Shown: positions 1 to 9,194 of the stretch, in pieces
Numbering within the stretch: the first letter of the stretch is position 1
How the letters are laid out: each line of letters begins with the position of its first letter
Source of the DNA: Pseudomonadota bacterium
GTDB taxonomy: Bacteria > Pseudomonadota > Alphaproteobacteria > Rhizobiales > Rhizobiaceae
Direction: 5' to 3'
Assembly (NCBI GenBank): GCA_023444445.1
Contig: JAEXMK010000166.1
Span: 1 to 15,550 of the forward strand
Length of the DNA stretch: 15,550 nt
Position numbers and translations under genes: made by a program
The notes under the pieces: model-generated
Databases searched by the model: none
What the model was told of the DNA's origin: nothing
What the model saw: the letters and a program-made list of their open reading frames with translations, nothing else

Positions 1-50
1 CAGCCCAAGGACTTGGGCTGGCTGGATACCGGCTCAAGGCCGGGATGACG
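1..50. repeat. Edge of an intergenic palindromic (RIME-like) repeat
   Basis: Positions 1-20 form a near-perfect palindrome: CAGCCCAAG, a 2-nt centre GA, then CTTGGGCTG. The following 31 bp (20-50) match 29 of 31 positions of the right arm of the repeat at 8003-8119 and contain their own hairpin (CCGGC, TCAAG, GCCGG). The two copies in one window, both between genes, point to a dispersed element like the rhizobial RIME families. The left part of this copy may lie outside the window. It sits just downstream of the stop codon of the minus-strand LacI-type gene, so it could also act as a transcription end or an RNA 3' hairpin. Confidence 0.7.
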
Positions 51-95
51 AGGAACAAAGGCTACTCCACCTCGGCATGGGGCGGGCGCCCCGAC

Positions 96-1142
96 CTACT
101 TCGGCGGCGCCGCGATGCTGCCCCTCAGCACCAGCCGACAACCGAGTTCCAGCCGATGCGCCGGGCGCGTCGGATCGGCCGCCACCAGCCGCTGCTCCAG
201 CAGCGAAAGGGCCGCACCGCCCAGCCGGTCGGCCGGTAGCTGGATGGTGCTGAGCGGCGGCGCGCTGAAGGCTGCCGGCATGATGTCGTCGAAACCCAGC
301 ACCGAGACATCATCCGGCACCCGGATACCGGCCTCCGTCAGCGCCTTCAGGCAACCGAGCGCCAGATTGTCGGCAGCGCAGAAGATCGCCGTTGCATTTC
401 TGAGCGGACGTTCCTCCACCAGCAGCCGGCGAATGGCGGCCTCGCCCCATTGCGGCTCATAGCTGTCCACCTCGACCACCATATCCGCAGGCACGGCAAG
501 ACCCGCCGCGAGATACGCGTCGCTAAAACCGTCATAACGGCGCCGGATCGTCGTGCGCCCCTTCCAGGTGATGTGCAGGATATTGCGATGCCCAAGCGAC
601 AGCAGATGTTCGATGCCAAGCCGCGCGCCAAAACGGTTTTCCGCCGTTACCGTATCAACGATCATTGCCGGGTCTTCGCCATTGATCAGCACCACCGGCC
701 GCCCAAGCGCCGACAGCGCCTCGACCAGCTGCGGTCTGTCATCATTGAGAACCACGATGCCATCGACATTGTCGGCATCCGCGGCAGCGGCCACTGCGAC
801 CGGATCAAGCCGGCTCGTTGCACTCACATAGGGAACGATGCGAATCCCGCGCCGCTCGCATTCGCGCCTGAAGCCGTTCAGCATCGTCCAGCTGACCATG
901 TTAAGGTCGCTCTGCGGTGCCGCATCATTGGTCATGGCGAGCAACACGACGCGCAGCGTCGCGATGGTCGCCTTCTGCCGCCGGTTTTCGAGATAACCGA
1001 GCGTGCGGGCCGCCTCCAGCACACGCTCGCGAACCTGCGTGGTCAAGGGCGCGGTGCCATTGATGGCGTGCGACGCCGTGCTCAGCGAAACATTCGCCTC
1101 CCGCGCCACGTCCTTAAGCGTCGTTTTCCTGTCCGCTTTCAT
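96..1142 (-). CDS. LacI-family transcriptional regulator
   Basis: Encodes 348 residues from the ATG at 1142. A TTG five codons upstream (1157) is in frame, but the ATG puts the helix-turn-helix at the usual LacI distance from the N terminus (TLKDVAREANVS, roughly residues 8-19, then STASHAINGT in the recognition helix). The rest is a periplasmic-binding-protein-like effector domain; DGIVVLND, SVLGFDDI and PPLSTIQLP are typical LacI/GalR family segments. The family usually represses sugar or sugar-acid genes and releases DNA on binding a small ligand. The ligand here cannot be read from sequence. Its partner may be the TIM-barrel gene 177-192 bp upstream on the same strand, which points to a carbohydrate role and not to aromatics. 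No strong Shine-Dalgarno is visible. The stop is TAG at 96-98. Confidence 0.9.
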   Translation of the reverse strand: MKADRKTTLKDVAREANVSLSTASHAINGTAPLTTQVRERVLEAARTLGYLENRRQKATIATLRVVLLAMTNDAAPQSDLNMVSWTMLNGFRRECERRGIRIVPYVSATSRLDPVAVAAAADADNVDGIVVLNDDRPQLVEALSALGRPVVLINGEDPAMIVDTVTAENRFGARLGIEHLLSLGHRNILHITWKGRTTIRRRYDGFSDAYLAAGLAVPADMVVEVDSYEPQWGEAAIRRLLVEERPLRNATAIFCAADNLALGCLKALTEAGIRVPDDVSVLGFDDIMPAAFSAPPLSTIQLPADRLGGAALSLLEQRLVAADPTRPAHRLELGCRLVLRGSIAAPPK

Positions 1143-1226
1143 ATAGGGAAAATTCAACCATTCATCTTCGGACAGTGCGGTCAGAAAACCTGCTTCGCGC
1201 AGTTGATCCGTAGCCTATCTCTGCCA

Positions 1227-1240
1227 TCCTCTATAGAGGA
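1227..1240. promoter_or_regulatory. 14-bp perfect palindrome, possible operator
   Basis: TCCTCTATAGAGGA is a perfect 14-bp palindrome about 85 bp upstream of the LacI-type gene's start, in the only non-coding gap between that gene and the TIM-barrel gene. A second inverted repeat, CCGCAT (1246-1251) and ATGCGG (1261-1266), lies beside it. A LacI-type protein could use either for autoregulation. Against this, many LacI/GalR operators have a central CG and this one has TA. It is a candidate only. Confidence 0.35.
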
Positions 1241-1301
1241 GACTACCGCATCTTCCGTAAATGCGGAATTGATTTCTCTGGGTTTTCACCCCTCAGGAAA
1301 C

Positions 1302-1327
1302 GCCGCCCGCGGCAAACCACGGGCGGC
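1302..1327 (-). terminator. Hairpin, likely terminator of the TIM-barrel gene
   Basis: GCCGCCCG (1302-1309) and CGGGCGGC (1320-1327) form an 8-bp perfect stem that can gain an inner GG/CC pair around a CAAA loop. It begins 8 bp past the stop codon of the minus-strand gene ending at 1335. On the minus strand it is followed by GTTTCC, a short T run only, so termination may be partial. Confidence 0.55.
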
Positions 1328-1334
1328 AAGACGC

Positions 1335-2120
1335 TCAGAGCGCTCGGGCTATGTGGTCGATGCTGTCCTTCACGGCAGCGGCAGGGTCTTCCAACTCGTG
1401 CACCTCATTCGCAAAAGGTTCGAAGCTGTAAGGCCCCTTGTAACCGGCCGCCTCGAGCGTCCTGATCTGGGCGATATTCTCCAGCCGGTCGTCACCATCC
1501 ACGAGAATGCGGTGCGCATCGAGCATGTCTGCGACGGAGACGGCTGGGTCGGTAACACCGGAAATGTGAACAAGGCCCGTGCGTTCGGGGAAGTACACCG
1601 TCTCGCCCGCGAGGTGGTGGTGGAAGGTGTCGTGCACCAGCCTGTAAACCTCGCCGCCGCCCGCCGCATCGATGGCTCTCACGGCCTCGGCCTTGGTGCG
1701 CAGCGAGGAGACCGGAAAACCGAGCGGCTCGGCAAGGCCGGTCAGCCCGCGTTCCTCTAGAATCGGCTTCATGGCCTTCAGCGCCGTCACCAGATCTTCG
1801 AAAGAAACTGCCGTACCATCGTTGAGCGGACACATGACCAGCGCTTTCGCGCCGCTCGCCGCGGCATAATCGGCCATGGCAACGGCCCGTGCAGGCAGGT
1901 CGCCCGACCAGACGTTGAAGGGATAAAGCGCGTTGATGGAGATGATCGTTACGCCGGCCTTTTCAGCCGCCGCCTTCACGGCAGCCGGCTCCACCGTGCC
2001 GACGATGTCCGGCAGGTCGCCGCGGATTTCGACTTCGGTGATGCCGAGTTCGCGGGCCATTGCGAAGAAATCATCAAGCGAGAGCTTCGGGGCGGTAATG
2101 TGGTTGATGGCAAAGCGCAT
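1335..2120 (-). CDS. TIM-barrel sugar isomerase/epimerase-like protein (xylose-isomerase-like, IolI/IolE type)
   Basis: Encodes 261 residues, the usual size for AP-endonuclease-2/xylose-isomerase-like TIM-barrel proteins. These are metal-dependent cytosolic enzymes that isomerise or epimerise sugars, inososes or keto acids. Four candidate divalent-metal ligands stand at the ends of predicted strands: E131 (GLAEPLG), D164 (LVHDTFHH), H185 (LVHISG) and E234 (YSFEPF). Their order and spacing resemble the E-D-H-E set of 2-keto-myo-inositol isomerase IolI as I remember it. Substrate assignment is not safe, since the family covers many. A GAGG Shine-Dalgarno lies 7-10 bases before the ATG at 2120. 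The gene runs in the same direction as pcaIJF but is 138 bp away with a weak hairpin between, so it is probably its own unit, perhaps with the LacI-type gene. Confidence 0.8.
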   Translation of the reverse strand: MRFAINHITAPKLSLDDFFAMARELGITEVEIRGDLPDIVGTVEPAAVKAAAEKAGVTIISINALYPFNVWSGDLPARAVAMADYAAASGAKALVMCPLNDGTAVSFEDLVTALKAMKPILEERGLTGLAEPLGFPVSSLRTKAEAVRAIDAAGGGEVYRLVHDTFHHHLAGETVYFPERTGLVHISGVTDPAVSVADMLDAHRILVDGDDRLENIAQIRTLEAAGYKGPYSFEPFANEVHELEDPAAAVKDSIDHIARAL

Positions 2121-2198
2121 GAACGACCTCGTCGGCGAATTGGATTTTCACCAGCGTAAAGCCCATCTTGCGACCAGTCTAGCGTCCACACATGCAAA

Positions 2199-2221
2199 CG
2201 CCCGCGCCAACAGCGCGAGCG
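2199..2221 (-). terminator. Hairpin downstream of pcaF, weak terminator candidate
   Basis: CGCCCGCGC and GCGCGAGCG can pair at 8 of 9 positions around a CAACA loop. On the minus strand it lies about 37 bp beyond the pcaF stop and is followed by TTTGC. The T run is short, so read-through into the TIM-barrel gene is possible. Confidence 0.4.
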
Positions 2222-2258
2222 TATAACGACCGGAATGATCGCTAAGGCTGAACGAGGA

Positions 2259-3464
2259 TCAGACCCGCTCAAGCGCCACGGCGATACCCTGCCCGACACC
2301 GATGCACATGGTGGCGAGCGCAAGACGTTTGCCGGTCAGCGAAAGTTCAAGCGCCGCGGTGCCGGCGATGCGGGCGCCCGACATGCCAAGCGGATGGCCA
2401 AGCGCGATCGCACCGCCATTCGCATTCACCCGCGCATCGTCGTCCGCAATGCCGAGCTGGCGCAGCGTTGCAAGGCCCTGGCTGGCGAAAGCTTCGTTCA
2501 GCTCGATCACATCGAGCTGCTCCTGTTTCAACCCGAGCCGCGCCAGAAGTTTGGCCGAGGCGGGCGCCGGTCCGATGCCCATGACGCGCGGCGGCACACC
2601 TGCGGCGGCACCGCCGAGAACGCGGGCGATGGGGGTGAGACCATATTTCTTCGCGGCTTCTGGGGAAGCGATGATAAGCGCGGCCGCGCCATCATTGACG
2701 CCAGACGCATTGCCTGCCGTTACCGTTGCACCATCGCGCTTGTTCACCGGCTTCAGCTTCGCCAGCGCTTCGAGGCTTGTGGCCCGCGGATGCTCGTCTC
2801 TGGAGACGACAAGCGGATCGCCCTTGCGCTGCGGGATCGTTACCGAGACGATCTCCTTGTCGAGACGGCCATTGGCTTGCGCATCGGCCGCCTTCTGCTG
2901 ACTGCGCACGGCGAAGGCATCCTGATCTTCCCGCGACACCTGATAATCGACGGCGACATTGTCACCTGTTTCCGGCATGGAATCGACGCCATATTGCGCC
3001 TTCATCAGCGGGTTCACGAAACGCCAGCCGATGGTGGTGTCATAGATTTCAGCGTTACGGGAAAAGGCGCTTTCCGCCTTTGGCATAACGAAGGGCGCGC
3101 GGCTCATGCTTTCGACGCCGCCAGCGATCATCAGTTCAGCCTCGCCCGACTTGACGGCGCGGGCGGCTGCAATGACCGCATCCATGCCTGAGCCGCACAG
3201 CCGGTTGATCGTCGTTCCCGTCACGGAAACCGGCAGGCCGGCAAGCAGCAGCGACATGCGCGCGACGTTACGATTATCCTCGCCTGCCTGATTGGCGCAG
3301 CCGAAGATCACATCCTCGACGGCTTCCCAGTCGATGGAAGGATTGCGTTCCATCAGCGCCTTCAGCGGCACTGCGCCTAGATCGTCGGCACGGACGGAGG
3401 AAAGCGCACCACCAAAACGGCCGATGGGCGTGCGGATATAATCGCAGATATAGGCTTCGGTCAT
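2259..3464 (-). CDS. pcaF: Beta-ketoadipyl-CoA thiolase
   Basis: Catalyses the last step of the beta-ketoadipate pathway: 3-oxoadipyl-CoA plus CoA gives succinyl-CoA and acetyl-CoA. The 401-residue length is that of the PcaF/PaaJ family. The thiolase catalytic residues are all present: nucleophile C90 in NRLCGSGMDA, H357 in ALGHPLG, and C387 in ATMCIGVGQG. The start MTEAYICDYIRTPIGRFGG is preceded by a GAGGAAA Shine-Dalgarno, so I use 3464 and not the longer reading. It is the third gene of pcaIJF, 10 bp after the pcaJ stop. A general acetyl-CoA acetyltransferase would look similar, but the operon context and the DYIRTPIGRFGG start favour PcaF. Confidence 0.96.
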   Translation of the reverse strand: MTEAYICDYIRTPIGRFGGALSSVRADDLGAVPLKALMERNPSIDWEAVEDVIFGCANQAGEDNRNVARMSLLLAGLPVSVTGTTINRLCGSGMDAVIAAARAVKSGEAELMIAGGVESMSRAPFVMPKAESAFSRNAEIYDTTIGWRFVNPLMKAQYGVDSMPETGDNVAVDYQVSREDQDAFAVRSQQKAADAQANGRLDKEIVSVTIPQRKGDPLVVSRDEHPRATSLEALAKLKPVNKRDGATVTAGNASGVNDGAAALIIASPEAAKKYGLTPIARVLGGAAAGVPPRVMGIGPAPASAKLLARLGLKQEQLDVIELNEAFASQGLATLRQLGIADDDARVNANGGAIALGHPLGMSGARIAGTAALELSLTGKRLALATMCIGVGQGIAVALERV

Positions 3465-3474
3465 CGGTGTTTCC

Positions 3475-4170
3475 TCACAGTTCCGGTGCAATGAGATCGG
3501 CAACCGTGCCATCCACATGAAGCGGCGCGCCAGTCATGGCCTGTAGCTCTTCAAACGTCATTGCGGCCAGCTTTTCACGCAGCACAAAGCGGCCATCGAC
3601 CACGTCAATCACCGCATGGCTGGTATAGATGCGGGTGATGCAGCCGACGCCGGTCAGCGGGAAGGCGCATTTCTCAACCAGCTTCGGCTCGCCATTCTTG
3701 GTCACATGTTCGGTGATGACGAAGACCTGCTTGGCGCCATGCACGAGATCCATCGCACCGCCGACGGCCGGCACACCCTTGGAGCCGACGCGCCAATTGG
3801 CAAGATCGCCATTCTGGGCCACCTGATACGCCCCGAGGATCGCCACATCCAGATGTCCGCCGCGCACCATGGCGAAGCTATCGGCATGGTGGAAGAAGGC
3901 GGCGCCCGGCTTTAGCGTCACGGCTTTTTTGCCGGCATTGATAAGGTTCCAGTCCTCCTCGCCTTCCGGCGGCGCTTCACCAAAATTCAGGATGCCATTC
4001 TCGGTGTGGAAGATCGCCTGACGGCCGGGCGGCTGATAGCGCGCCACCATTTCCGGAAAACCGATGCCGAGATTGACGTAGGCGCCGTCCTCGATGTCCT
4101 GCGCCGCACGCCAGGCGATCTGGGCGTTGGAAAGCTTGATGTCTTCGCGGGTGTCGATGGTCTGGGTCAT
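3475..4170 (-). CDS. pcaJ: 3-oxoadipate CoA-transferase, beta subunit
   Basis: Subunit B of the succinyl-CoA:3-oxoadipate CoA-transferase, which activates beta-ketoadipate for thiolysis. The protein is 231 residues. The catalytic glutamate of class I CoA-transferases is E57 in HTENGILNFGE, and the flanking NLGIGFPEMVARY is typical of the B subunit. Its ATG overlaps the pcaI stop codon in a 4-bp ATGA (4167-4170), indicating translational coupling for equal subunit amounts. A longer in-frame reading back to 4335 runs inside pcaI and lacks family similarity, so the start at 4170 is preferred. Confidence 0.95.
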   Translation of the reverse strand: MTQTIDTREDIKLSNAQIAWRAAQDIEDGAYVNLGIGFPEMVARYQPPGRQAIFHTENGILNFGEAPPEGEEDWNLINAGKKAVTLKPGAAFFHHADSFAMVRGGHLDVAILGAYQVAQNGDLANWRVGSKGVPAVGGAMDLVHGAKQVFVITEHVTKNGEPKLVEKCAFPLTGVGCITRIYTSHAVIDVVDGRFVLREKLAAMTFEELQAMTGAPLHVDGTVADLIAPEL

Positions 4171-4874
4171 GCGTAGGCTACTCCCGCGCGAATGAGGACT
4201 TCTTCCTGTTGCGGATCGGGAATTTCCACGACGCCGTTTACGAAAATGCCCGGCGTCACGACATGCTCCGGATCGATCTCGCCGGCGGCGACGATCTTCG
4301 AGACCTGCGCAATGGTGGTTTTCGCGGCCATGCACATCAGCGGGTTAAAATTGCGCCCGGCCTTGTTATAGGTGAGGTTGCCATAGGTGTCGCCAAGCTC
4401 GGCCTTGACGATGGCAAAGTCGGCCTTCAACCAGCGCTCCTGCACATAGGAGCGGCCGTCAAATTCGGCGATAACTTTGCCCTCAGCCAGTTCCGTGCCA
4501 AAGCCGGTCGGGGTGTAGAAAGCCGGAATACCGGAACCGCCAGCGCGGATACGCTCGGCAAGCGTGCCCTGCGGCACCAGTTCCAGCTCGATTTCGCCGG
4601 CGAGATAGCGATCGGTAAAGGCGCGTGGATCCGAAGAGCGCGGGAAGGAGCAGATCATCTTCTTGACCATGCCCGCATCGATCATCGCGGCGATGCCAAT
4701 ACGGCCATTGCCTGCATTGTTGTTGATAACAGTCAGGTTCTTCGGGCCCTTGTCGATCAGCGCGTGGATCAGCTCGATCGGAGCGCCGGAGCCGCCGAAA
4801 CCGCCGATCATGATCGTCGCACCGTCACGGACGCCGGAAAGCGCCTCTTCGGCGCTCTTGATTGTCTTGTCCAT
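4167..4874 (-). CDS. pcaI: 3-oxoadipate CoA-transferase, alpha subunit
   Basis: Subunit A of the CoA-transferase, 235 residues. The glycine-rich CoA-transferase signature GGFGGSGAPIELIHAL is near residues 24-39, and SFPRSSDPRAF and ERIRAGGSGIPAFYTPTG are family segments. The start MDKTIKSAEEAL is set by a GGAGGT Shine-Dalgarno just upstream. The in-frame ATG five codons earlier (MEVLRMDK) would use that same sequence as coding, so I reject it. It is the first gene of the pcaIJF operon, whose 138-bp promoter region is shared with divergent pcaR and holds a PcaR-type operator. Expression is expected to need PcaR with beta-ketoadipate as inducer, as in Pseudomonas. Confidence 0.95.
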   Translation of the reverse strand: MDKTIKSAEEALSGVRDGATIMIGGFGGSGAPIELIHALIDKGPKNLTVINNNAGNGRIGIAAMIDAGMVKKMICSFPRSSDPRAFTDRYLAGEIELELVPQGTLAERIRAGGSGIPAFYTPTGFGTELAEGKVIAEFDGRSYVQERWLKADFAIVKAELGDTYGNLTYNKAGRNFNPLMCMAAKTTIAQVSKIVAAGEIDPEHVVTPGIFVNGVVEIPDPQQEEVLIRAGVAYA

Positions 4875-4962
4875 TCTCAAAACCTCCATCCAGCCGAGCG
4901 GATGGACCGGCAGGGCTGCGTGGCCATGAGGTAATGCCGAAATTGCCTCGACGGCAAGGATT

Positions 4963-4999
4963 TTGTGCGTTATATGATTTTTGTTCGTATATCGCACAA
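4963..4999. promoter_or_regulatory. PcaR-type operator in the pcaI-pcaR divergent promoter
   Basis: Two 12-bp arms, TTGTGCGTTATA (4963-4974) and TATATCGCACAA (4988-4999), form an inverted repeat matching at 11 of 12 positions with a 13-bp spacer. The right arm lies within GTTCGTATATCGCAC (4983-4997). That 15-mer differs from the Pseudomonas putida PcaR site, as I recall it (GTTCGATAATCGCAC), only in the central four bases. It is 14 bp before the pcaR start and about 90 bp before pcaI, so one bound regulator could activate pcaIJF and autorepress pcaR. The arms also contain AT-rich -10-like sequence in both directions. Confidence 0.8.
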
Positions 5000-5743
5000 T
5001 TGGAGCGTGGCCATGGCCGTTAGCGAAAGAGACATCATGGGCGGTCTCGCCAAGGGATTGCGGGTAATCGAGGCTTTCAGCGCCGAGCGCCCGCGTCTTT
5101 CTATTTCCGACGCCGCCGAGATCGCCGGGCTGGACCGCGCCACGACGCGCCGCTGCCTGCTCACGCTTTCGGAGCTTGGTTATGCCGCCTATGACGGCAA
5201 GTTCTTTACCGTCACGCCGAAGGTGCTGCGGCTCGGCACCGGCTGCCTCGCCACCATGCCCCTGCCGAAAATCGTACAACCGCTCATCGACCATCTTTCG
5301 GAGGAGATCGGCCAGAGTACCTCCGTCTCTATCCTGGACGAGACCGAAATCGTTTATGTCGCCCGCGCCGCCCAGCAGCGGGTCATGTCCATTGCGCTGA
5401 TGCCCGGGTCGCGCCTGCCCGCCTATTGCACCTCCATGGGCCGCGTTCTTCTTTCCGCTCAGCCGCCCGAACGCCAGCGCAACATACTCGAAGCCTCCCG
5501 GCTGGTTGCCCGCACGGAAAAGACGATCACCGATATTCAGGCCCTGCTCACCGAAATCGAGGTGACTGGCCATCGCGGTTATGCGTTGATCGATCAGGAA
5601 GTCGAAATCGGCCTTCGCTCCATCGCCGTGCCGCTGAAAAGCGTTCGCGGCCAGACAGTCGCTGCGCTGAATGTCGGGCTCGCCGCCTCGGTCGCATCGA
5701 TGGAGGATCTGGTGGAGCGTTACCTGCCGGCGCTTCTTTCCGT

Positions 5744-7963
<2,220 letters not shown>

Positions 7964-8002
7964 GGCTCCCACCAGAGCTTTATCTCTCTACCGTTTCGAC
8001 AC

Positions 8003-8119
8003 CCGTCACCCCGGACCCGATCCGGGGTCCAGCGCGATCAAGTCATTGATCGCAAAAGACTCGCTTTTCACGGAGCAGACGCGCCGTGGCTGGATTCCGG
8101 CTCAAGGCCGGAATGACGG
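8003..8119. repeat. RIME-like repeat with two palindromes between pobA and pcaQ
   Basis: The 117-bp element has two 31-bp arms in inverted orientation (8003-8033 and 8089-8119), identical at 23 of 31 positions when one is reversed. Each arm holds its own hairpin with an 8-bp stem and 5-nt loop: ACCCCGGA/TCCGGGGT (8008-8028) and ATTCCGGC/GCCGGAAT (8094-8114). The outer ends CCGTCA and TGACGG and inner ends TCCAGC and GCTGGA match perfectly. Two big palindromes in about 110 bp is the described form of Rhizobium intergenic mosaic elements. It sits between the converging 3' ends of pobA and pcaQ, where it could end transcription from both sides. The right arm recurs at 20-50. Confidence 0.75.
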
Positions 8120-8158
8120 AGGAGAGGTTCTCAGACTTTTCCAAATCTGACCCTCATC

Positions 8159-9100
8159 TCAAGAAGCAGCCTCCACCTTTCCATCCAGCAACTCGCCCGC
8201 CGCCTCACGTATGGCCTGCATCAGCAGCGAGAGCGGCAGCGAGGGCTGCGTATCGGCCCGGACCGTCAGCCCCACCGGACCGCTGGTATCGCCGGTTTCG
8301 ACCGGCAGGATGGCCAGAATGCCATCGGCCACATCCGCCGCCACGACGCCCTCCGAGATGATCCAGATCGCATCGCTGGTGCGCAGGAAAGCGCGGCCGA
8401 AGGCGTCGGACACGGTTTCGATGCGGATCGGCAGGGCCGGAACGCCGTTGGCGATCAGGAACTGCTCGACGACGGGGCCGATGACGGATTGTCGTGTCGG
8501 CATCAGCACCGGATATTCATGCAGATGATCGAACACGGAAAGCCCGGGTGAGAGAAGCGGGTGGCCGGCCCGCACCACGAAGCGCACCCTTTCCGAATAG
8601 AGATGCTCGAAGGAAAACCCGGCCATCTTCTGCGGCGCCGCCAGACGTCCGACGACGAGATCGAGATCGCCGACACGCAGTTGCTCCAGCAGAACGGCGT
8701 TCTCGCCCGTCACGATCTTCACCGGGCTGCCGGTCTTTTCCGCCAGAAAACCGGCCATCGCCTTCGGCATGATGCGGACCGACACCGTAGGCAAAGCCCC
8801 TACCCGCACAGGCGGGCCGGCGCGCGCCGCCTCCTGTGACACCGAATCGACCGCCTGACGCAGCGCCGTCATCGTCGCGCCGGCGTGGCGCAGGAACACC
8901 TCGCCATAGCGGCTGATGCGAATGCCACGTCCTTCCCGGTTAAACAGCGAAACGCCGAGAATCTCTTCAAGCTCGCGAATGGTCTTCGTCACCGCCGGCT
9001 GGCTGACATGCAGGATTTCCGCAGCGCGGATGACGCTTTTTTGCCGTGCCACCTCCACGAAAGTCTGCAGGTGCCGGAATTTGATACGCTGATCGACCAT
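8159..9100 (-). CDS. pcaQ: LysR-family activator of pcaDCHGB
   Basis: Encodes 313 residues. The N-terminal LysR winged helix spans about residues 8-65 (FRHLQTFVEVARQKSVIRAAEILHVSQPAVTKTIRELEEILG). The C-terminal part is a periplasmic-binding-like inducer domain, including VRVGALPTVSVRIMP and DLDLVVGRL. Known PcaQ proteins of Agrobacterium and Sinorhizobium activate pcaDCHGB in response to carboxymuconate and carboxymuconolactone, the products of PcaHG and PcaB. Here it stands divergent from pcaD with a matching operator in the 94-bp gap. No strong Shine-Dalgarno is seen before the ATG at 9100, which suits low regulator levels. Similar GbpR/CbbR-type LysR proteins are the alternative, but context makes PcaQ nearly certain. 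Confidence 0.93.
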   Translation of the reverse strand: MVDQRIKFRHLQTFVEVARQKSVIRAAEILHVSQPAVTKTIRELEEILGVSLFNREGRGIRISRYGEVFLRHAGATMTALRQAVDSVSQEAARAGPPVRVGALPTVSVRIMPKAMAGFLAEKTGSPVKIVTGENAVLLEQLRVGDLDLVVGRLAAPQKMAGFSFEHLYSERVRFVVRAGHPLLSPGLSVFDHLHEYPVLMPTRQSVIGPVVEQFLIANGVPALPIRIETVSDAFGRAFLRTSDAIWIISEGVVAADVADGILAILPVETGDTSGPVGLTVRADTQPSLPLSLLMQAIREAAGELLDGKVEAAS

Positions 9101-9107
9101 CGTTCGT

Positions 9108-9123
9108 ATAATCCACAGGTTAT
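9108..9123. promoter_or_regulatory. PcaQ operator in the pcaQ-pcaD intergenic region
   Basis: ATAATC-CACA-GGTTAT is a 6-4-6 dyad fitting the PcaQ box reported for Sinorhizobium meliloti (ATAACC-N4-GGTTAA, from memory). It ends 71 bp before the pcaD ATG and starts 7 bp before pcaQ, so PcaQ binding would activate pcaD and limit pcaQ. A further TTAACC half-site lies near 9150. Confidence 0.75.
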
Positions 9124-9194
9124 GATTTTCATCGATAATGTCATTTTACTTAACCGGAACGGGCTTGCAATATCCTTCGCAGGAGGAGCATGCC

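Noticed and set aside
79..92. GGGGC and GCCCC hairpin just past the LacI-type gene stop
   Set aside because: Stem of only five pairs with a GGGC loop and no T run on the minus strand; too weak to call a terminator.
450..1760. 436-residue plus-strand open frame
   Set aside because: It runs antisense across the LacI-type gene and into the TIM-barrel gene, shows no domain-like sequence, and its length is explained by high GC content opposite real genes.
2235..3191. 318-residue plus-strand open frame opposite pcaF
   Set aside because: Antisense shadow: arginine- and histidine-rich low-complexity product, no ribosome-binding site, and the opposite strand carries an intact thiolase with all catalytic residues.
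4965..5012. Longer PcaR starting at the GTG at 4965 or ATG at 4974
   Set aside because: The added 13-16 residues would be encoded by the operator dyad, there is no Shine-Dalgarno there, and the ATG at 5013 has GGAG at a suitable distance.
8003..8119. Insertion sequence or CRISPR array
   Set aside because: There is no transposase, no target duplication visible, and only two arms without regular spacers. The small palindromic-repeat interpretation fits better.
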